Source: an uncultured Lachnospiraceae bacterium
GTDB taxonomy: Bacteria; Bacillota; Clostridia; Lachnospirales; Lachnospiraceae
DNA: 33,321 bases
Assembly (NCBI GenBank): GCA_902800325.1
Contig: CADCDW010000021.1
Span: 1 to 33,321, forward strand
Direction: 5' to 3'
Shown: positions 7,698-16,682 of the stretch, piece after piece
How positions within the stretch are numbered: the first letter of the stretch is position 1
Layout: each line of letters begins with the position of its first letter
Notes under the pieces: model-generated
The model's database searches: none
Seen by the model: only the letters and a program-made list of their open reading frames with translations
What the model was told of the DNA's origin: nothing
Program-made: the position numbers and the translations under genes

Positions 7698-9089
7698 ATG
7701 CTTACATATAATTTTGATGATTCGAAAAGACCTTTATATGAACAGCTTTATATGCTTATAAAAAAGGATATTGAGGGTGGAATTCTCATGCCGGATGAAC
7801 ATCTTCCGTCGAAAAGGAGTTTTGCAAAAAATCTCGGGGTTAGTACCATAACGGTTGAAAATGCATATGACCAGTTGATGAGTGAAGGCTATATGTATTC
7901 GATTGCCAAAAAGGGATATTATGTCGCGGATATAAAGGATAAAAATAAGATAGTAAAAGCTGTTCGGATAAATTCAGATATAAAGCTTCCGGAGCCGGCA
8001 AAAAAATATATATATGATTTATCGGGTAATCAGATAAATCCGGACAATTTTCCTTTTTCCATATGGGCAAGGCTGATGCGTGAAACCATTTCAAGGGATA
8101 AGAACGCACTTATGACCAAGTCCTTTTGTGCAGGCATAAAACCCATAAGAGAAGCAATTGCCGCTCATCTTTATTCGTTTCGGGGTATGGCGGTTGATCC
8201 TGCTCAGATATTGATTGGTGCAGGTACGGAATATCTTTACGGCATACTGCTTTTGCTGCTTGGTAAGGATAAGCTTTATTGCGTGGAAAATCCGGGATAC
8301 AAAAAGATTTTTCAGATATACGAAAAAAACGGTACAAGGTGTACATATGCAGATATGGATGAATCCGGTATAACGGTGGATGGACTAAATGAAGTAAAGG
8401 CAGAGGTAGCGCATATAAGTCCGACACATCATTTTCCAACGGGTATAACCATGCCTATCAGCAGACGTTACGAGATATTGGCATGGACAAATGAAAAAAA
8501 GGGTAGATACATAATTGAGGATGATTATGACAGTGAATTCAGGTTAAACGGAAAGCCGATTCCATCACTTCAGAGTATAGATGCAGGCGGAAAGGTGATA
8601 TATGTAAATACATTTTCAAAGTCGCTTTCTCCGACCATAAGGGTAAGCTATATGGTTTTGCCGGTTGAGCTTGCCAATAAATATTATAAGGAGCTTTCAT
8701 TTTACTCCTGTACAGTTTCCAATTTTGAACAGTATACTCTTGCCCAATTTATAGGTCAGGGATATTTTGAAAAGCATATAAACCGTATGAGACTTCATTA
8801 TTCGAGGCAGAGAAATATGGTTATGGACAGTCTTAAAAAAAGCGGCTTGTCCAAAAGATGCAGTGTGCTTGAAAATAATTCCGGTCTGCATTTTATCCTG
8901 CAGTTTGATACAAAAAAGAAGGATGAGGAATTGAAGCAGTTATTTGAAAAGAAAAGTATACATATGCAGCCGATTTCGGATTATTATTATAAAAGGACTG
9001 ATACGCAGCACAGGTTTATATTAAATTATTCAAATGTAGATAAAGAAATGCTTGATAAAACATTTGATATTATAAAAAAAATATTGTAA
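7698..9089 (+). CDS. pdxR: MocR-family transcriptional regulator, PdxR type
   Basis: 463 residues from the ATG at 7698, chosen because GGGAGG lies just upstream; the frame extends to 7608 but that part has no homologous look. An N-terminal GntR winged helix (about 8-75, with RPLYEQLY and LPSKRSFAKNLGVS) is fused to a fold-type-I aminotransferase domain (about 105-460). The aminotransferase domain has IIEDDYDSEFR and the PLP-binding lysine K308 in NTFSKSLSPTIR. Family members sense PLP through this lysine and control PLP synthesis. The divergent pdxST neighbour makes the PdxR role likely. Confidence 0.9.
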   Translation: MLTYNFDDSKRPLYEQLYMLIKKDIEGGILMPDEHLPSKRSFAKNLGVSTITVENAYDQLMSEGYMYSIAKKGYYVADIKDKNKIVKAVRINSDIKLPEPAKKYIYDLSGNQINPDNFPFSIWARLMRETISRDKNALMTKSFCAGIKPIREAIAAHLYSFRGMAVDPAQILIGAGTEYLYGILLLLLGKDKLYCVENPGYKKIFQIYEKNGTRCTYADMDESGITVDGLNEVKAEVAHISPTHHFPTGITMPISRRYEILAWTNEKKGRYIIEDDYDSEFRLNGKPIPSLQSIDAGGKVIYVNTFSKSLSPTIRVSYMVLPVELANKYYKELSFYSCTVSNFEQYTLAQFIGQGYFEKHINRMRLHYSRQRNMVMDSLKKSGLSKRCSVLENNSGLHFILQFDTKKKDEELKQLFEKKSIHMQPISDYYYKRTDTQHRFILNYSNVDKEMLDKTFDIIKKIL

Positions 9090-9128
9090 AAATTTCACAT
9101 AAAATGCAGTTTAAAGTATACATGACAA

Positions 9129-9157
9129 TTGCATATTGAGTTTGTTTGTGATAAAAT
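9129..9157 (+). promoter_or_regulatory. Promoter for the TPR-DUF4037-DUF4125 gene
   Basis: TTGCAT (9129-9134), a 17-bp spacer and TAAAAT (9152-9157), about 40 bp upstream of the start codon. It probably drives the whole cluster through the diguanylate cyclase gene. Confidence 0.55.
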
Positions 9158-9197
9158 CTATATATTATGGGGTTATTTGTTACTAAGGAGGTAAAAA

Positions 9198-11804
9198 ATG
9201 GACATCAATAAAGTACTTATGCAGTATGATAATATGTTTGATGTCGATTCGATGGAAGACATTGAAGAATTTCTTGCTCATAAAATTGATGAGGCATATA
9301 AGGAAGAGGATTACTATTCGGCAATCACTCTCTTAAATGAAATGATAGGTCTTTGCAGAGATACGAGCCAGGGGGAAAAGGCAGATAAATATTCTAATCA
9401 GGTCTTAGAGCTGATGGCAGCACAGGGAATCAACGGAACTGTAGAGTATGCCACCACGCTTCTCAATATAGCTAATGCCTACAGAGCATTTGGAAAGCTT
9501 GATAAATCACTGAAATTATATGAAAATGTAGAAGAAATATACAACGAAAAGCTTGAGGCAGGTGCGTTTAACTATGCCAGTCTTTATAATAATTGGAGCC
9601 TTTTATATCAGGAGCTTGGCGATTTTGTGAGTGCTGCCAATATGCTTGGAAAGGCTTTAAAGATTGTTGACCAGTATCCTAAGGCGATTATGGAGCAGGC
9701 AACCACAAGAACAAATATTGCGGTTACGCTGCTTAGGTTAAGTCGTGAGGAAAAGGACGAAGCGTCCTCGGATAAGGTCTATAATACTGCCATGAAATAT
9801 CTCGAGCAGGCACTACTTATATATGAAAATGACGGAGGAAAGGATTTCCACTACAGTGCGGCTCTTTCTGCAATGGGTGATGCTCTTTATTATAAAAATA
9901 AGTTTACAGAGGCAGCAGAATACTATGGCAGAGCTCTTGAGGAAACAGAAAGACATGTTGGTAAGACGGATGCTTATTACAGAATTCAGGAAAACTATGA
10001 GAAGGCTATTCAGAGTAACGAACTTGCCAATTATGATCACATAATGAATGATTTCGATGAAGCTGAAAAAATGATCAGAGAGGATGGAAAATCCTCCTAT
10101 AAAAATTTAAACAGCAAAAGAGAATTTAAAAATAATATGGAACGCTGCATGACCTTTTATTATGAGCATGGAGCGGCTATGATTAAGGAAAAATTTCCGG
10201 AGTATGAGTCAAGGATAGCGGTGGGACTTGTCGGTGACGGTTCTGATTGTATGGAATATGATGATGACATTTCCAAGGATCATGATTACGGAGTAGGTTT
10301 TTGTCTGTGGCTTACGGATGAGATATACGGTGAGATAGGTGAGAGTCTCCAGCAGGAGTATGATAAGCTTGTCGATAATTACAGCAGTGAGTTTTTCAGA
10401 AGAGAGGAAAATGACAAGAAGTTAAGTGAAAGAAGAGGCGTTTTCACTATAGGTCGTTTCTACGATACTGTTCTTGACAGCAGCGGCTTTTATGACAAGC
10501 TTTGCGGATTGGCTGGATACGGACAGTATAGCTTAAGTGAGCAGATGTGGTTAAGGCTTTCGGAGGAAAGGATAAGTCTTGCGACAAACGGAAGAGTGTT
10601 CAGGGATGATCTGGGTGAGTTTTCCAGAGTGAGAACTGCTCTTAAGGAGTATTATCCAAACAAGGTAATTATGCTAAAACTCGCACAATATATACATGAT
10701 TTTTCACAGGCGGGCCAGTATAACTATGTCAGGATGATGGCAAGGCATGATTATACCACTGCCAATATATGTAAGGCTAAGGCTATAGACAATGCCATGC
10801 ATATTATATATATTTTAAATGCAAAATTTGCACCATATTACAAGTGGCTCCGACGCGGACTGGATGATGTGAATATACTTGCCAAGGCTGTAAAGCTTTT
10901 AGATGAGGCATCGGAGTATCCTGTTCAAAAGGAAGCATGGGAACATACATCATACAGTCCGTATATGATAAATGTAGCGGATAAGACCGCTACTGCTTTT
11001 GAAGATATAGCGGGTATGATTCTTGATGAATTAAATAAGAGAAGAATTGTAAGAAAAAAAGATACATTTTTGGATGCATATGCATCAGAGATAGCGTCAC
11101 TTGCATATGTTAATGAGGATAAAGATAAGAGTGATGTGTATGAAAATAAAATCAGACCGCGTGTTTCGGACGTTAAGGAAGGCAGGTTGAGTAAGGTGGC
11201 AGAAGAGTTAATAGAAGAAATTGTGCTGAGAGAATGGAACCAGTTTGATAAGGTTGATAATGAAGGCGGTCGTGCGGATTGTCAGGACGATTGGAACACA
11301 TTTTCAATTATGCGCAGAAGTCAATATATGACATGGAATGAAGAACTTTTGACCAGTTACAGAAATGACCTTGCCGAGGCAGACACAAATGGATGGAATC
11401 TCATAACAGAAAAATATGCTCGTATGATGGAAAGCACATCTCCGGAGCAATTTGAGGAATTGAAAGAAAAGCTACCGTATCGAAGTCCGGAAAGAATTGC
11501 TATTCAGGAAGAGATAATAAAAATTCAGATAGAGTGGATGGAAGAGTTTGCTGCCAAGTATCCTAAGATGGCCGGCAACTCAAGGAGTATCCATACATAT
11601 GAGGACAACCATTACAATACATCATATGAAACATATCTAAGGGGCGAGCTTGGAACTTATTCGGACGATACTCTCGTTCTTTACGGAAGATTTATAGCCA
11701 AGCTTAATCAGGATGGAAAGAATCTGGCATTTATGATAATGTCCAATACTGCCAAACTTTATGGATATGCATCAGTAGATGAAGCTGAAGAAAAACTGGA
11801 TTAA
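9198..11804 (+). CDS. TPR / DUF4037 / DUF4125 fusion protein
   Basis: 868 residues, cytoplasmic. TPR-type helical repeats fill about 30-290. Residues about 315-620 match DUF4037, a nucleotidyltransferase-like family: V342 to G365 contains GDGSD, then DDDISKDHDYG, the GS...DxD-type core with acidic residues D355-D357, D361 and D363. Residues about 670-868 match DUF4125, with REWNQFDKVDNEGG, a CQDDW motif and LITEKYARMMEST. The fold suggests a nucleotide-transfer activity presented on a TPR scaffold; substrate and role are unknown. The ribosome site AAGGAGG is optimal. The next gene starts 90 bp later on the same strand. Confidence 0.88.
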   Translation: MDINKVLMQYDNMFDVDSMEDIEEFLAHKIDEAYKEEDYYSAITLLNEMIGLCRDTSQGEKADKYSNQVLELMAAQGINGTVEYATTLLNIANAYRAFGKLDKSLKLYENVEEIYNEKLEAGAFNYASLYNNWSLLYQELGDFVSAANMLGKALKIVDQYPKAIMEQATTRTNIAVTLLRLSREEKDEASSDKVYNTAMKYLEQALLIYENDGGKDFHYSAALSAMGDALYYKNKFTEAAEYYGRALEETERHVGKTDAYYRIQENYEKAIQSNELANYDHIMNDFDEAEKMIREDGKSSYKNLNSKREFKNNMERCMTFYYEHGAAMIKEKFPEYESRIAVGLVGDGSDCMEYDDDISKDHDYGVGFCLWLTDEIYGEIGESLQQEYDKLVDNYSSEFFRREENDKKLSERRGVFTIGRFYDTVLDSSGFYDKLCGLAGYGQYSLSEQMWLRLSEERISLATNGRVFRDDLGEFSRVRTALKEYYPNKVIMLKLAQYIHDFSQAGQYNYVRMMARHDYTTANICKAKAIDNAMHIIYILNAKFAPYYKWLRRGLDDVNILAKAVKLLDEASEYPVQKEAWEHTSYSPYMINVADKTATAFEDIAGMILDELNKRRIVRKKDTFLDAYASEIASLAYVNEDKDKSDVYENKIRPRVSDVKEGRLSKVAEELIEEIVLREWNQFDKVDNEGGRADCQDDWNTFSIMRRSQYMTWNEELLTSYRNDLAEADTNGWNLITEKYARMMESTSPEQFEELKEKLPYRSPERIAIQEEIIKIQIEWMEEFAAKYPKMAGNSRSIHTYEDNHYNTSYETYLRGELGTYSDDTLVLYGRFIAKLNQDGKNLAFMIMSNTAKLYGYASVDEAEEKLD

Positions 11805-11894
11805 TGAATATCGGTACGAAGCGGATGATATAGTATTGCTTTGATATGATTTGCAAGGCGCAATATTGATTGCAAAGTGACGGAGAAATGCAAT

Positions 11895-13067
11895 ATGAAG
11901 ATTATATTTTGCAGATGGAAAAGTATATGTGAAGATGGTATAACCAATGCGATAAAACGTCTTGGATATACACTTGTGCCTTTTGACAGGGATTTTTCAA
12001 GTGTGGATTATGATACGGATTATCTTGATGCACTTGCTAAAGTTATACAGGAAAATCCGGATGCAAATTGTGTGTTTTCGGTTAATTTTCAACCTATTAT
12101 AGCCAGAACCTGCAAGGTATTTAAGCTGCCATATATATCATGGACTGTTGATTGTCCGCAGTTTCAGTTATATTCAAAGACTATAGATTTACCTACGAAC
12201 AGGATATTTTTGTTTGACCGGATGCAGTACCAGAGGTTTGCACCGTATAATCCGGACTGTATATTTTATATGCCACTTGGATGTGACCTTGCGACATGGG
12301 ACAGTATAAAGCTTACAGAAAAAGATCACGTTAATTATGATTGTGATATATCATTTGTCGGTTCGCTTTATTCTGAAAAAACAAGATATAATCAGATTGA
12401 AAAAGATTTGCCGGACTATATGAGAGGATATGCAGAAGGACTTATAGATGCGCAGTTAAATGTATATGGTTATAATTTTATAGAGGATTCTATATCAGAT
12501 GAGTGGGCTGCGGAGTTTAAAAAATATGCCGACTGGATTCCGCTTGCCGAGGACTACCGTGAGGATACAAGAGCGATTGTTGCCGACACCTATCTTGGAT
12601 ACAAATGTACCGAGCAGGAAAGAATACGTGTATTACGTGCCATAAGTGAAAGATTTGATATGGACCTATGGACCTTAAGCGACTCTTCCAAGATACCAAA
12701 GATACACAATCGTGGAGGTGCGGATTCAAACAATATGATGCCGCAGATTATAAAATGCAGCAAGATTAATCTCAATATGACCAATAAGCCTATAAAAACA
12801 GGTCTGCCGCTTCGGATATATGACCTTATGGGTGCAGGTGGATTTGTTATATCGAATTATCAGGCTGAGATACCTGAATATTTTGAGGTGGATAAGGAAA
12901 TCGTTCTTTATGAAAGCGTACCGGATTTGCTTGAAAAGATAGACTATTACCTAAAACATGATGATGAACGCAAACAGATTGCAAAAAATGGATATGAAAG
13001 AATTAAAAAAGAGCATACCTATGATATAAGGATAAAGGCTATGCTTGAGCTCGCGGGAATTATCTGA
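11895..13067 (+). CDS. CgeB-like glycosyltransferase (DUF3880 plus group 1-like domain)
   Basis: 390 residues from the ATG at 11895, preceded by GGAG at nine bases; an in-frame GTG at 11877 has no such site. The N-terminal half resembles DUF3880, with NFQPIIARTCK and YISWTVDCP. The C-terminal half resembles the glycosyltransferase domain of spore-maturation CgeB proteins, with LPLRIYDLMGAGGFVISNYQ and late EIPEYFE. Such enzymes transfer sugars to surface or spore proteins and polymers; the acceptor is unknown. It is followed after 23-32 bp by the diguanylate cyclase, a setting that fits surface or exopolysaccharide control. Confidence 0.85.
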   Translation: MKIIFCRWKSICEDGITNAIKRLGYTLVPFDRDFSSVDYDTDYLDALAKVIQENPDANCVFSVNFQPIIARTCKVFKLPYISWTVDCPQFQLYSKTIDLPTNRIFLFDRMQYQRFAPYNPDCIFYMPLGCDLATWDSIKLTEKDHVNYDCDISFVGSLYSEKTRYNQIEKDLPDYMRGYAEGLIDAQLNVYGYNFIEDSISDEWAAEFKKYADWIPLAEDYREDTRAIVADTYLGYKCTEQERIRVLRAISERFDMDLWTLSDSSKIPKIHNRGGADSNNMMPQIIKCSKINLNMTNKPIKTGLPLRIYDLMGAGGFVISNYQAEIPEYFEVDKEIVLYESVPDLLEKIDYYLKHDDERKQIAKNGYERIKKEHTYDIRIKAMLELAGII

Positions 13068-13099
13068 TTATATTATACAGGAAAGAGGAGGTGGCATCG

Positions 13100-14191
13100 T
13101 TGAATAAAAAGAATATTTTTAATCGTATTGAAAATGGAACATTTGTAGTAGGCAATAAGTTAAAATATATGACTGTCTCCCTGGCGGTTGCACTGGGACA
13201 TCTGGTTTTCCTCATACTTTTTTATATTTCAGGAGTTACACCCCTTTTTATTTATAATATTTTCATAGTTTTGATGTATGCTTATTCGGGTCTTTACTGG
13301 TCAAGAAAAGGAAAATATATAAACGTTTTTGTCTTTCTTATTGTTGAGATAATGGTACATTCGGTATTTGCTACTATCTTAATCGGCTGGAATCCGGGAT
13401 TTATGATATATACGATTACATTGATCCCGATATGCTTTTATGTATCATATACTCTTGATGAGATAAAGAAGGATCTGAAGGTTTCTTTATATACATCTTT
13501 TGCTATATCTGTGATATATATGACAATGATTGTCGTAACAAGACACTGTGAACCGATGAGTAGAATAAATGATAAGGTTGAGGAAGTATTCTTTTATCTT
13601 AATAATATAATTGCTCTGGCATTTTTGCTCTACTTTGCTGTTTTATACGTACTGGAGATGAGAAATATGCAGAGGAATCTCAGGGTTGAAAATGTCGAGC
13701 TTGAGGAACAGGCAAACTATGATAAGCTTACACATCTGTTGAATCGTAATTCTATGTCTAAGTATTTTAATGATATAATAGAATTTTCAGAAATTGAGGA
13801 CAAAAACTTTTGTATTCTTATGGCCGATATAGACGATTTTAAGCATGTAAATGATACATATGGACATGATTGCGGTGATGAGGTCTTAAAGAAAATAGCA
13901 GCTATAATTACCAATGATGTAAGACAGGGCGACCTTGTATTTCGCTGGGGTGGCGAAGAAATCCTGGTTTTGATAAGAGCAGATATGAAGGTTGCGACCA
14001 ATGTAGCTCATCGTATCTGCAATCACGTTGCCACATCCATAACAAAGTATGAAGATAAAGATATAAGAGTTACAATAACTATCGGAGTTGCAGCCTTTAT
14101 GAAGGGCATGACCGCTGACGAACTTGTAAAGCAGGCGGACGTAAAGCTTTATTATGGTAAAACACATGGCAAGGATCAGGTAGTCGCATAA
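13100..14191 (+). CDS. Membrane-bound diguanylate cyclase (GGDEF)
   Basis: 363 residues from TTG at 13100, eight bases after AGGAGG; the in-frame GTG at 13091 overlaps the ribosome site and is a poorer choice. Six hydrophobic helices (about 23-43, 46-63, 70-92, 96-115, 124-143, 165-185) form a sensor of no named type, followed by a short linker and a GGDEF domain (about 205-363). The active-site motif reads GGEEI (284-288), a permissible variant with Ile for Phe. The inhibitory I-site RQGD lies five residues upstream and looks intact, so product inhibition by c-di-GMP is expected. It makes c-di-GMP from two GTP. Confidence 0.9.
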   Translation: MNKKNIFNRIENGTFVVGNKLKYMTVSLAVALGHLVFLILFYISGVTPLFIYNIFIVLMYAYSGLYWSRKGKYINVFVFLIVEIMVHSVFATILIGWNPGFMIYTITLIPICFYVSYTLDEIKKDLKVSLYTSFAISVIYMTMIVVTRHCEPMSRINDKVEEVFFYLNNIIALAFLLYFAVLYVLEMRNMQRNLRVENVELEEQANYDKLTHLLNRNSMSKYFNDIIEFSEIEDKNFCILMADIDDFKHVNDTYGHDCGDEVLKKIAAIITNDVRQGDLVFRWGGEEILVLIRADMKVATNVAHRICNHVATSITKYEDKDIRVTITIGVAAFMKGMTADELVKQADVKLYYGKTHGKDQVVA

Positions 14192-14197
14192 AATAAA

Positions 14198-14278
14198 AAA
14201 TTTGAGGGGTTATACAGGTACTCGCATAGCTCGCTGTCGCTCACGCTATGCTTAGTACCTGTATAACCCCTCAAATTT
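14198..14278. repeat. Long near-perfect palindrome, likely bidirectional terminator
   Basis: Arms of about 33 nt pair almost perfectly: AAATTTGAGGGGTTATACAG onward from 14198, and its complement ending at 14278. A GCATAGC/GCTATGC top encloses a loop with TCGCTGTCGCTCAC. It begins seven bases after the cyclase stop and has an A-rich 5' and T-rich 3' flank, so it could terminate in both directions. It is much longer than an ordinary terminator. Confidence 0.8.
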
Positions 14279-14300
14279 TATGCTCCTTGAGTAAGTACAG

Positions 14301-14512
14301 GCTGTCAGAACGATAATAAGCAGGTATATAGGAACTAACCATCAATTTGCTAAATCAAAGCACTCAATTCTTTATCTGTGCTAAAAATCGAAAACTCGCT
14401 ACGCTCAAACAGTTCGATTTTTTTAACGCACATATAAAGAATTTTCGTTTTTGATTTAACGCAAATCGGGTTAAATGCTCCTATATACCTGCTTATTATC
14501 TGTTCTGACAGC
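14301..14512. repeat. 212-nt imperfect palindrome (MITE-like or structured intergenic element)
   Basis: The outer arms GCTGTCAGAACGATAATAAG... (14301-14333) and 14479-14512 are complementary over 33 nt, with one extra base. The inner sequence also pairs imperfectly, for example ATAAAGAATT against AATTCTTTAT, up to a loop with CTCGCTACGCTC. The loop resembles that of the neighbouring palindrome. An 18-nt stretch inside it (14335-14352) recurs directly at 14542-14559, just after the mnmA stop. Confidence 0.8.
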
Positions 14513-14563
14513 GCTCTTTTAATATATAAAGTGTTCCGGAGCTAACCATCAATTTGCTATATG

Positions 14564-15643
14564 TCAGGTTGTGATTATTGTTCCGCCGCCGACTACAACG
14601 TCTTCATCGTAGAGAACCACTGCCTGTCCTTTTGTTATGGCCCGTTGCGGTTCGTCAAATATTACTTTTATTTTGCCGTCTTCGATTGGGTAGACGGTTG
14701 CCGGTGCTTCTGTGTGCCTGTATCGAACCTTAGCTTTGATACTAAGAGGTTCAGTCAGTTTTTCGATGGAAATCCAGTTTATATCATCTGCGATAAGCTC
14801 TTTTGTAAAGAGGTCGTCATTTGTTCCAAGCATTACCGTATTGTCAACAGGGTTTATATTCATAACATACATAGGCTCGCTAAATGAAAGTCCAAGACCT
14901 TTTCGCTGACCTATAGTGTAGCGGATTATACCCTTATGTTCGCCAAGGACATTTCCGTTTTTATCTATGAAGTTTCCATATGGATATAGTTTTTTTGTAT
15001 AGTTTTCTATAAATTTTACATAGTCTCCGTCAGGTACAAAGCATATATCCTGACTGTCATGCTTTCGTGCATTTATAAATCCATTTTCTTCGGCTATCTT
15101 TCTTACTTCATCCTTGCTCATCAAACCGAGTGGAAATATCGTGTGAGCAAGCTGTTCCTGTGTCAGCGAATATAGTACATAGCTTTGGTCTTTTGCAAGG
15201 AAAGGAGATTTCTTAAGTATGTATCTTCCGTTTTCTTCTTTCTTTTCGATTATCGCATAATGTCCTGTTACTACGTAATCAAGACCAAGCTCTTTGGCAC
15301 GATTAAACAGATACTCAAATTTAAGATAGCGGTTACAGTCTATACATGGATTGGGTGTTATCCCATGCTCATAGCAGGATACAAATTTATCCATGACATC
15401 TTCTTTAAATCTGTCCGAAAAATTGAGGACATAGTAAGGCATATCAAGAGACTGTGCAATATATCTTGCATCTTCGACATCGTCCAGACTGCAGCAGGTA
15501 TGTCCTTTTGGAATATCTATATCTGAATTGGTATATAATTTCATGGTGGCACCCATACATTCATAGCCCTTTTTTACCATAAGGTAGGCCGCAACGCTTG
15601 AATCTACACCACCGCTCATTGCGATTAAAGCCTTTTTACTCAT
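14564..15643 (-). CDS. mnmA: tRNA-specific 2-thiouridylase MnmA
   Basis: 359 residues, the usual length. It thiolates U34 of the Lys, Glu and Gln tRNAs using ATP and a persulfide sulfur donor. The PP-loop SGGVDSS (10-16) binds ATP. C103 (in NPCIDCN) and C201 (in QDICFV) match the catalytic nucleophile and persulfide cysteines, and TGHYA and the IGQRKGLG signature are present. C100 is an extra cysteine making a CxxC with C103. The start has AAGGAG about 12 bases upstream and a good promoter. Confidence 0.97.
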   Translation of the reverse strand: MSKKALIAMSGGVDSSVAAYLMVKKGYECMGATMKLYTNSDIDIPKGHTCCSLDDVEDARYIAQSLDMPYYVLNFSDRFKEDVMDKFVSCYEHGITPNPCIDCNRYLKFEYLFNRAKELGLDYVVTGHYAIIEKKEENGRYILKKSPFLAKDQSYVLYSLTQEQLAHTIFPLGLMSKDEVRKIAEENGFINARKHDSQDICFVPDGDYVKFIENYTKKLYPYGNFIDKNGNVLGEHKGIIRYTIGQRKGLGLSFSEPMYVMNINPVDNTVMLGTNDDLFTKELIADDINWISIEKLTEPLSIKAKVRYRHTEAPATVYPIEDGKIKVIFDEPQRAITKGQAVVLYDEDVVVGGGTIITT

Positions 15644-15680
15644 GTAATCTCTGATTCTCCTTAAAAATGAATTCCTAAAA

Positions 15681-15709
15681 ATAATAACATTGTAAATGCA
15701 TTATTGCAA
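15681..15709 (-). promoter_or_regulatory. Sigma-A-type promoter for mnmA
   Basis: On the minus strand TTGCAA (15704-15709), a 17-bp spacer and TATTAT (15681-15686), about 40 bp upstream of the start codon. Confidence 0.65.
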
Positions 15710-15767
15710 ATATAATATTATGAAATGATTATAAATACACAATAAAATATAAATATATAGAAAAGCC

Positions 15768-15816
15768 TTGACATTGATAGAAATAAAAAGTAAAATAATA
15801 TATACTATCTAGATAG
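15768..15816 (+). promoter_or_regulatory. Strong promoter with a 12-bp palindrome at the start site, toxin locus
   Basis: TTGACA (15768-15773), exactly 17 bp, then TAAAAT (15791-15796). The perfect palindrome CTATCTAGATAG occupies 15805-15816, where transcription should begin, and a partial copy TTATCTAA follows at 15821-15828. A promoter this close to consensus with a palindrome on the start point suggests repression by a dimeric DNA-binding protein. Confidence 0.7.
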
Positions 15817-15860
15817 CGAATTATCTAAACGCATAAAATATATAAAGTCGAGGTAAGCCA

Positions 15861-16682
15861 ATGATAAATAAAAACAACTATAATAATACGCAGGGTTATA
15901 AACGCATAACTATTAGAATTGTCATTTGTATGACGGTTTTAATGTGTGCGTTTTTTTGTTTGTTTAATAATACTTTTAATGATACATCATATGCACTGGA
16001 TGACGGTGAAGAAAAGATATATGAATATGATGAACAGGGTAGAGTCACTAAGGTAACATATGCTGATGGCAGTTATGTAATATACAAATATGATAAGAAT
16101 GGGAATATAATCCTAACTGAATATAATGCTTCGAAAGATAATAAAACTACAAGTGATACAGAAGAAAAAAAGGACACAGATACAGGATCAAACAGCGAGT
16201 CAAATAGTTCACAAACAGATACTTCAAACAGTGAGTCAAATAATTTCCAAGCAGATACATCAAATGGTTTAAATAAAACTGATGAAACTAATGGTAAAGA
16301 TGCAACTACCAATAAACAAGACATAAAAATTGAAGATGACAAAATAAATAATGACAATTCAACAGATAATATCGGTAATTATTCTGAGAATGTCAAGGAT
16401 GATAAAGAAGGAACAGCGGATGATAATGAGAATTCAAATGCAGCAAAAGATAATGAAGAAAGTAAAGAAGAGGAAAGCAATAAAGAAAGCGATTCAAATA
16501 TAAATGAAGTAAATGATAATTCAAATAAAAAAGATGAATCTGAATCGGTAAAAATAAAATCAGGTAAAATAAAAACCATTATAATTACATTTCTATTTGT
16601 TTTTATTTTAGGAACGATAATATTTTTTGTATTAAAAAAGGACAAGAAGGATTCGAAGGAGGAAACGAAGTATGAAGATTAA
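15861..16682 (+). CDS. Membrane-anchored YD-repeat protein, partner of the giant RHS toxin
   Basis: 273 residues. A signal peptide or first membrane segment (16-36) ends near SYA45. Two YD (RHS) repeats follow (about 50-90: YEYDEQGRVTKVTYADG and YKYDKNGNI). Then comes a long acidic, Ser/Asn/Asp/Glu-rich disordered stalk (about 92-230), a C-terminal membrane helix (about 237-258) and a Lys/Glu-rich cytoplasmic tail. The YD repeats would sit outside the cell, tethered by the stalk. Its last 11 bases overlap the start of the 4957-aa gene, so translation is coupled. The YD match to the toxin shell suggests it caps, docks or chaperones the RHS cage; that is inference and I know of no named family. 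Confidence 0.85.
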   Translation: MINKNNYNNTQGYKRITIRIVICMTVLMCAFFCLFNNTFNDTSYALDDGEEKIYEYDEQGRVTKVTYADGSYVIYKYDKNGNIILTEYNASKDNKTTSDTEEKKDTDTGSNSESNSSQTDTSNSESNNFQADTSNGLNKTDETNGKDATTNKQDIKIEDDKINNDNSTDNIGNYSENVKDDKEGTADDNENSNAAKDNEESKEEESNKESDSNINEVNDNSNKKDESESVKIKSGKIKTIIITFLFVFILGTIIFFVLKKDKKDSKEETKYED

